Shown here: positions 57,043 to 64,000 of the stretch, in pieces | How positions within the stretch are numbered: position 1 is the stretch's first letter | Layout of the letters: every line of letters starts with the position of its first letter | NCBI RefSeq assembly: GCF_027596085.1 | Contig: NC_072459.1 | Span: 23,637,728 to 23,701,727 of the forward strand | DNA length: 64,000 bases | Direction of reading: 5' to 3' | From: Anoplopoma fimbria | Lineage: Eukaryota; Chordata; Actinopteri; Perciformes; Anoplopomatidae | The notes under the pieces: model-generated | What the model was told of the DNA's origin: nothing | What the model saw: only the letters and a program-made list of their open reading frames with translations | Databases searched by the model: none | Made by a program: the position numbers and the translations under genes

Positions 57043-58440
57043 CTCACATCCTTTAGACATCATGTAGGAATTCTACTTTACGTGTCAAGTTGAGCTGAAA
57101 GGCTCTGTGATTCTTCGCACAAACTGCACTCACCCAGGACAGTGTTATTGTTATTACTTAGCCTTTCTTTTTTTATACTATTATTAAATGTTATTTAAAA
57201 TGTTTTCAATAAAGATGCATTGAACTGAACTTCCTATGGGAGATGAACAATAAATCAAGCAGTCGTTAAATAAATTAGAATAAATGAATTGTAAGTTATT
57301 GCTGTTAATATATTTTTTTGCCAATTGTGGACAAAGAGGGGGACGGTTTCTCTAGCACCCCCCCTCACCTCCACCCTTTTGCTGAATACGAGAAAAGGTG
57401 ATATTTTCGGGGTTTTGGGGGTAAATAGGAGTACTTGCCTTTTTTAAGAAATGTTTTTAAGATTTTAAAAGTGGTCAAGAATTAAAGTGGAAATGATTTA
57501 ATGCAAAGAACTTTTTATGGTTTTCGTTGCCCCCATCATTCAGTCTGTCCGTCTATTTCTGTTTGGCAGATTAATGTGGATTATTATTAATGTAAATCCA
57601 AACATGATGCATATCTTCGGTTTTTTTTGGTTTAATGTTTGGGTTTACTTTATTTATTGTTTTCTCTTGGGGGGTGGGGTGGGGGTGTTATGTACCCTGA
57701 GACTGCTACAATTCGTATAGAAATATATTTTTGTTATTGACTGTTATGACTGGGGTAGTGGATATTTCATTTCACGTTAGATGTCTTTAGTTGGGTCTGT
57801 CCAGGTGGGAATAATTCATTGTCAGTATTCTATTGCAGTGGTTGAGGGTCTGCTGTGAATTGAGACGTTGAACGGACTTATTGTGACGTCCCGGCCAGCC
57901 TCTGTATCGGACGTCGACCGTGCTGGAAGGGACTCTTCCCTCGCAAACATGCAAGCCCTCTCCCTCGAATGTGTGTGCACTCCTTCCTTTAAAGACACTT
58001 AATATGGAGCAGTGGAGGCTTGGGGAGGGGGGATGCATACCTGTGTGCCTGAAACATTTTGAGTACATGGGCTGGGATGTGAAAAAAAAATGGGTGGGGT
58101 GGGCTCCTTTTAGTGTTTTTAGGATTCCCCTGTTTGGAGTAAACAGAGGATTTTGATCCAAATGAACTGTGTTGCACAGAAATGAGGTGAAAAAGTGGGA
58201 GATATGAGCGGTCGCTCCGTCTCTTTCTGCCTCGTCTCCTTTGCTGCTCCCCTTGGACTTTAAATCCCCTCCCCCTCCTCCTCGTCCTCTCCTTCCCCCG
58301 GGGGAAGTTGCTCTCCCTACCCTCAAACTCCATCCTCTTTATCTTTCTGCTAAGAACTTTGGGAGTTTAATTTAATATTTTTTACTGTACAAAGGAAACA
58401 CAAACTGTGGACTCAAATACTGTTTTTTATAATAAAATGA
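57043..58440 (+). other. ep300: ep300 3' UTR with two polyadenylation signals
   Basis: AATAAA at 57208-57213 (proximal) and 58431-58436 (distal). Moderately GC- and G-rich blocks between them (57660-57690, 58010-58110, 58200-58330) contrast with the AT-rich sequence after 58440, which supports use of the distal site. Open frames here are not gene-like. Confidence 0.6.
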
Positions 58441-59599
58441 AAATTACCAACAGTGAAGTGTCCTGCATGTGGCGTGTTTGTTAGAAATATGATTGTGTAT
58501 TAGTTGAATATGAGAAGTACAACAAATCATATGTCTTTTAAAAAAGACATGGGCCTGTAACATGAATTGACATTAGTGTCTTAATCAGCTATCTGTGGCC
58601 TAAGCTCTGCATTTCCAGGATCAGGAAGCTGGCTTACTTTTAATTTAGGTTGATCACCATGGTAACCTGTTCAGGATCAGATCAAATCTGTCTGACTGGC
58701 CATTGACCAATCAGATTAATGCAAAAAAAGAGTTACTAGAGGGACACAAATACTGAACAATAAGGAGATAAGTAATAAGGGCTGTTGGTGCTCACATGTC
58801 TCCACTTTGACTTTAAAATACTCCTAACAAATGTTTACCAAACAAAATACTAAAGAGTGACGATTTGCCGCAATTTGACTTCTTTTGCAATTTTTCTTCA
58901 GCTATGAATAACATGAGAAAAAACTATATTTTATATTGTCTTTTGTTTGAAAACAAAGCAGCACGGTGTCTGACCTTAGCCTTACTTTGATGTCTGTTAT
59001 ATATACATATTCCCAGAGCTTCCTTTTCTATTGAAGTTGTTTGATTAGATTGCATAAATTTCAACATTTGAAAATCACTTCTTTTTTTTTGCTGCCACAG
59101 TAACTGAACTTCAATTATGTCAATAAGGAGCATTGATCATCAGCAGGACTACTAAATTAATTAAATGTTAAGTAAAATAGTTAATTGGCACTTGTGAATG
59201 CTTGCCAGTTTCCATTTGAAATATTTAACATCTGCAAATGCATTGTATTTATTCTATAAGTAAATCTGATAATTATTTGTATTTAATTTGATTTGATGCT
59301 CACTGATCCTGTGTAAGTTTCCCCATTTCCCAGCTTCTTAGCTTCTTAGCTGTTGTCCGCCCTTCCACTCCCCCGCTGCAGTTCACACATACTCGGCCTA
59401 TGATTCAGGGATTCAGGGACTATTAGACGGCGTCACTTACAGTAATGTGTCTTTTCTGAGAGCGACACGCCCTCTAGTGGTGACACATGGCAGTACGACT
59501 GTTTACTGTTGATGCAGTAATAATGGTCACATAACACCTTCAGTGGTGAAAATAATTATTGTATGTATTAAAATCATTAAAAAGTCATAGTATAGTCTT
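58441..59599. other. Spacer downstream of ep300
   Basis: AT-rich, no gene or named element seen. ATTCAGGG is doubled in tandem near 59403-59420. Confidence 0.5.
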
Positions 59600-60613
59600 C
59601 GTGCAGTATGTTTAAAGTATTTTTTTAGTATAGTATTACATAACAGTCATTAAAAAGGCATAGAATAGCCTCAGCCAACAATACTGTCTTTAAGAGATTG
59701 TAGTCATAAAAGTAGTCATCTTACAGTATATCATGCAAACATATAATTAAAAAAAAAAAAGTATGTAAAAGGTCATAGCATATCTGTGACGACCCTCTGC
59801 CTGTCACTTGGTTTGTGTGGTTGCATTCCTTGGAGGTGGGCGTGGCCATTATCAGTAAAGTGGAAACACCTGGGCCACCCTCTTAAAAACCTTCTTGGAA
59901 CTCAGCTGCTGGTTCTCTTTTATCCCTGAGACACACGTTTGATTTTTAAATGACGTCATAGTTTGTGTTTCTGCATGATACAAAATTGCACCTAAACACT
60001 TTCCATTCATGCGCTAACCTACAATGCTTAAGTTACACACTCCACACCGCATTGTTAGCATACGTTTTCATCCTATGCTTACCTTTGAATTTATAAGTAA
60101 TTTGTTAATCGACATGGTTGTGTGCATCTCCCTCTTATGACTTGTAAGTGCTCCAAGTCATTGAAAAAATAAGTCCATGTGGTATGTCATAAAAACGTCT
60201 TAAGTCAGAGTATAAAATATCCTATAAAAATCATTAAAAGTCGTTATATACCCTCTTAAACTTTGCATACTGTATAGGATATCATACAAAATGGTATAAA
60301 ATCATAGAATAGTATGTCATACAAATTCATTTGAAAAGGTCATAGTAAAGTATCAGATGGTCAACCTGTGCATCTCTCTCATCCCTAGTGTTTCTTCTGT
60401 TACCCACTCCCTGTGTTTCTTGTTTGGTCCCCTGTTTGTCCTCTCTCTGATGGTGTGTGTCTGCCTATGCATGACTCAGTCTCTCACACGCTGCCAATCA
60501 ACCTGCACACCTGAAAGCCATCCACTCATCAAGCTACACGGACCGCTCTACACTCCAGAGTTTGCTAGATTGTTCAGTCTGCCAACGTGGTACAAACACT
60601 ACGGACAGTTTTC

Positions 60614-60671
<58 letters not shown>

Positions 60672-61415
60672 GTTTATCTACGTGTATGCCTTTCAATCCT
60701 TTGAATTCCTGGGTCTCAGGTCCAGACTCCGCCTGCCTCCCTCAGCGGTTTGCTAGTGTGCCTGCCCGGCTCCACCACAACCTCCATATCTACCCTCACC
60801 ACCCGTTTACTTTAAAACATTTGCTTGAAACTTTTGTTCAAATCTGTGTCCAAGTTCTTCTCGTGGTTATGTCATAAAAAAAAAAAAAAATCATAGTATG
60901 TCATTTAAATGTCATAATATAGTCATAGTCACAATAAGTCATAAAAAGTAAAAGCATAATATATCAAACAAAATTAATAAAAAAAGTAATCAAAAGGTCA
61001 TAGTACAGGCTCTTAAACAGTTCTACTACGCCAACGTCCCAGTCAAACATTACTGTCTTTATAAATTGTAGTAATAGAAATAGTCATAGTATAGTATTTT
61101 TTAAAAAGTAATAAAAAGATGTTGTGTAGTATGTCAAGAAGTCATAGTATGTGAAAAAAGTCATAAAGCATCAAAAAGGTGGCTGCTTTCCTTGCAGGTG
61201 TTGGAGGTGGGTGTGGCAGAAGGCCATCAGTAAAGTGCAAACACCTGATCTCATCAACACTGGCCACACCTGGACCCTGTGTGCCAGTGCTCTCTCTTAA
61301 AAACCTTCTTGGAGCTCAGTTGTTGGTTCTTTCTCCTCCCTGAGACACACATTTGATTTTTGGATGACATATGGTTTCTGTTTCTGCCTAATACAACAAT
61401 GCACTTTCCATTCAT
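59600..61415. repeat. Diverged direct duplication (about 400 bp) within GTCATAGTATA-type repeats
   Basis: Segment A (about 59600-60015) and segment B (about 61010-61415) share blocks in the same order: TACTGTCTTTA, TTGTAGTxATAxAAxTAGTCAT, GGAGGTGGGxGTGGC, ATCAGTAAAGTGxAAACACC, TCTTAAAAACCTTCTTGGA, CTGAGACACAC, TTTGATTTTT and CTTTCCATTCATG. Around and between them lie many imperfect copies of GTCATAGTATAGTATGTCAT and AAAAAGTCATA, a minisatellite-like family. Confidence 0.7.
60619..60664. repeat. (TA)n microsatellite
   Basis: About 23 TA units, inside the repeat-rich spacer and unrelated to either flanking gene. Confidence 0.9.
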
Positions 61416-61833
61416 GTCTTAGACTCGGGACCCTGGTCTTGGTCACAACTTGGTCATGGTTAATGTGGTCTTGACTACAACACTGTCAAGTGGTAACTTC
61501 TGGATTTGAGGGCGCTGTTGACCACAAAACAAAATCTGTGTATCTTTGAAACTAGTACAAAGTGGGTTGCACAAAACAGATTTTTTTCTTTTTTAACAGG
61601 AATAAATGTCTGGATTTTATATATCAGGTCTGCCTTCATGCTTCCATTTCTTCAATGCACTTTGTACAGAGTAAAATAACTACCCATGAAAAGTATTTAA
61701 GAAAGAAATCTGCCTTGATGCTGTGATGTGAGGTTTCCTCAACCCACAATCTCGAATTGAATGTTCATAAAAAAGTACTTGCAGTAATCCCACATGATAA
61801 ATATGCTCCAAGAGACGGTTATTTTAGTACATA

Positions 61834-62875
61834 TTTATTGGAAATGCAGTCAAAATAAAAATCAATTTTTTAGAGAGAAGACATGTTTGACAGTTCATCT
61901 TTGTCAGAGAAAGACACATAAGTGACATAAGTTAGTTTAGCTTATACATGTGACATGCAATAAATAATAGCTCACTACAGTTTGACGGAACGTACATTTG
62001 CTTCCATTTGTACACAGCAGAACAGCAGCGGTGTAAACTGATATCCTCTTTTGAAATGCACAAAGGCTAGTGAAAAGAGCGGACTATCAATTGGTAATAC
62101 AAAAATAGAACCAGGTAGCATTTCATACTTGAAAAGTAAAAGGACGGACAGACAGCAAATACAACTGTGTACTTCTTTTTTTGTGCATCCAGCCTCCCTT
62201 GAAATGCAGAACTTCATCTAAGCAGAAGGCATTAATTCTCTCTCTTTGTTTTATTTCTTTTGTGACGGAAATAAACCTTTTCAACAAACCACAGGACAGG
62301 GCTTTGTGCATGTGTGGCATAGACTGACAGGGCATGCAGCTATCTCTGTGCAAATACTGAAAAAAGAGCGATATCTTTACAAAAAACATTATTCGTAAGA
62401 AAGAGGAGCAACTAAAACAGGCCCCGAGAACAGATTTGAGTGTGTGACCGATGTCTGGCTGGAAAGCACTAAGGACGTCTGGAGAAAGTAGCTGCATGGA
62501 AGTAGTAATGTGGAGTGTTACTTTTGCTGTCTCAGCATCTGTCTCCTGCTCTCAGTGAACCCAGTGACCCCCGGGAATGAAACCCGCCACTGAGATCCAT
62601 TTAGTCTGCTGGACTGCAATGGATGATTTGAGGATATTTTTGGGGCCTCGGGCTTCCTTTAACACCTACTAAATGAGCCACAATGATAAAATTACCACTC
62701 ATTTTTTTTTTTTTTTTTTTTTTGAATTAAAGGCAACAATGTCTTCATTGAACTCAGTAGGAAATGAGTGTAGCTTTGTAAACATGTTGAAATACTTAAC
62801 AAACACAACTATTTACATGTTCAAAATGAGTGGCAATCTAATTATTGTTATTCTGATCTCACTCTTTTTCATCAT
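61834..62875 (-). other. Probable 3' UTR of the unidentified minus-strand gene
   Basis: TTTATT at 61834-61839 is AATAAA on the minus strand, about 1.0 kb past the stop codon at 62876-62878. No other gene lies between. A T22 run at 62702-62723 (poly-A in the transcript) lies inside it. Confidence 0.4.
62702..62723. repeat. Poly-T run
   Basis: 22 consecutive T inside the presumed 3' UTR of the minus-strand gene. Confidence 0.85.
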
Positions 62876-63854
62876 TCAATAGCCCTTAAAGAAGCCTTCA
62901 GCCACTGAGGCTTCTTTAAAAGTCACCGTCAGAGAGTTAATAGTCACGTCTGTAGATATCACCTTCCTGGGATGTTCTACAGCGTCGGGATCACTCTGAC
63001 TGCCTGGCGTCGTCGTGGTAACACTCTGATTGTCGTCACTCACCTCCTCCTTTGTCGCCTCAGTAGTGGGAGCCTTGTCACCTGCCGTCTCGCTGCTCCC
63101 CTGAGCGCTCACTATCACCGAGGTCACGTCGCTCTGACAAACACTGCTCTCTAATCTGGGACACTCCGACCCTGACTCCGCACCCTTCTCGCCTCTGTCC
63201 CATTCTGACCTGTCGCCCACGGAAACCTCATCTTCCGGTACGGCCTCAGGCACCGAGGCACTGTCTTTTGATTTGTCACACGCAAATGTCTGGTTCTGTC
63301 TCGTTTCAGGCGTCCCTCCGCCATGTCTGTCTGTCCATGTTTGTGCACCCACCGCTGTCAGGTCGGCGTCCGCCTTCTCCTCCACCTCCATCAACAAATC
63401 CTGTCGCTCCAGCAAGGGCGGGGAGCTGCACTCTGACTGACCTTAAAGACAAAAAATAAACATTTTGTTCATTTTTTTATAGGCCAAAGGTCATAACCAA
63501 GCTTTTGACTTTCTTAGTGATTAACTTGACAAACCAACCATATAAGCTGTCTTCACATATCTCCTCGGCAGTGCTTTCAGATTCCTGCTTCTCCTCTTCA
63601 CTGGTGACACCCCAGTCCTCCTCAATGGGCTCCTCCCTCTTCCTCAGTGGAAGGATGGTTTTGTTTGAGGGTCCCTCCTGCCCTCGTTTGGACGCCCTCT
63701 GCTTGCTGTTCCTCCTGGCTAGACGACGGTACAGGCCACCCCGCTCGCCCTGGTCTACGTCTGTACTCATGGAGCGGGTGAGGGAGAGACGCAGTCGAGG
63801 GGGGGGCTTCTCTGAGACCTTGTTGGCACTGCGGAGGTCCATGGCAAAGATGTT
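62876..63854 (-). CDS. Unidentified protein, last two exons (partial)
   Basis: I do not recognise this gene. Upstream exon: about 63498-63854 after a CCCCAG acceptor, reading NIFAMDLRSANKVSEKPPPR, then a basic Arg/Ser-rich stretch (RLRLSLTRSMS, LYRRLARRNSKQRASKRGQE), an acidic patch (EEPIEEDWGVTSEEEKQESE) and a short amphipathic segment (LYGWFVKLITKKVKSL). Terminal exon: 62876 to about 63436, acceptor GGTCAG, reading SECSSPPLLERQDLLMEVEE, then 150 residues of Ser/Thr/Glu-rich low complexity, ending VTINSLTVTFKEASVAEGFF and KGY. Both are phase 0 if joined at TTG|GTTATG, a weak donor, so the junction is tentative. The composition suggests a cytoplasmic C-terminal tail, perhaps of a membrane protein. 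The remaining gene is beyond 64000. It converges on ep300. Confidence 0.55.
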
Positions 63855-64000
63855 CTGGGGCAGAGCAAAGATTAACAGATGAATCATTAATGTGGTCATT
63901 ACAGCTGCACGTTGTTTCAAGCTACAATTCTGCTCTACTCAGAAGGGCAGATGTCTGAGGGTTGGGTGTTCAGAAGAGGCAACATTTTCAACCAAGAATC

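Noticed and set aside
60357..60704. A 115-codon frame downstream of ep300.
   Set aside because: It runs through a (TA)n repeat as alternating Tyr-Ile and has no domain or splice support.

Overview
The window is vertebrate nuclear DNA, almost certainly a teleost and probably a spiny-rayed (percomorph) fish. Genes are intron-rich with GT/AG junctions and proteins very close to human orthologues. Introns and spacers hold long (TG)n and (TA)n arrays, a 3' tail typical of fish LINE/SINE elements, and dispersed repeats that I recognise from percomorph genomes. Gene identities rest on recalled human proteins and on reading frames checked across every splice junction. No database search was run.

Layout, left to right. 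76-872 (+): last two coding exons of a chondroadherin-like gene (chadl). 1411-1482 (+): tRNA-Gln(CTG). 1697-4282 (+): rbx1, five exons, 108 aa, complete. 6188-10903 (-): st13 (Hsc70-interacting protein), twelve exons, 356 aa, tail-to-tail with rbx1. 12631-19142 (+): xpnpep3, eleven coding exons, 506 aa, head-to-head with st13. 24890-57042 (+): ep300, thirty coding exons, about 2,990 codons. 62876-63854 (-): the last two exons of an unidentified gene that converges on ep300.

The gene set matches human chromosome 22q13 (ST13, XPNPEP3, RBX1, EP300, CHADL), but order and orientation are rearranged, so this is conserved synteny with local inversions. The proteins do not form one pathway. RBX1 is the RING subunit of cullin ubiquitin ligases, ST13 an Hsp70 co-chaperone, XPNPEP3 a mitochondrial aminopeptidase and EP300 the nuclear acetyltransferase co-activator.

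Main points of interest are all in or near ep300 and st13. (1) ep300 has very long CAG/CAA glutamine tracts. A one-base loss in the exon 14 tract (about 37703) would, read literally, end the protein before the bromodomain. (2) Two further one-base slips seem to hide the conserved end of ep300 (56990-57067). (3) An alternative splice donor would add 11 codons inside the bromodomain. (4) An intron has been lost within the acetyltransferase domain. (5) A hairpin with 39-bp arms and one mismatch lies in intron 24, and a second inverted repeat lies in intron 17. (6) A perfect three-unit heat-shock element lies upstream of st13. Several transposon-like elements with terminal inverted repeats and a diverged 400-bp duplication lie in introns and spacers. 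I found no microbial-type system, CRISPR array or virus.
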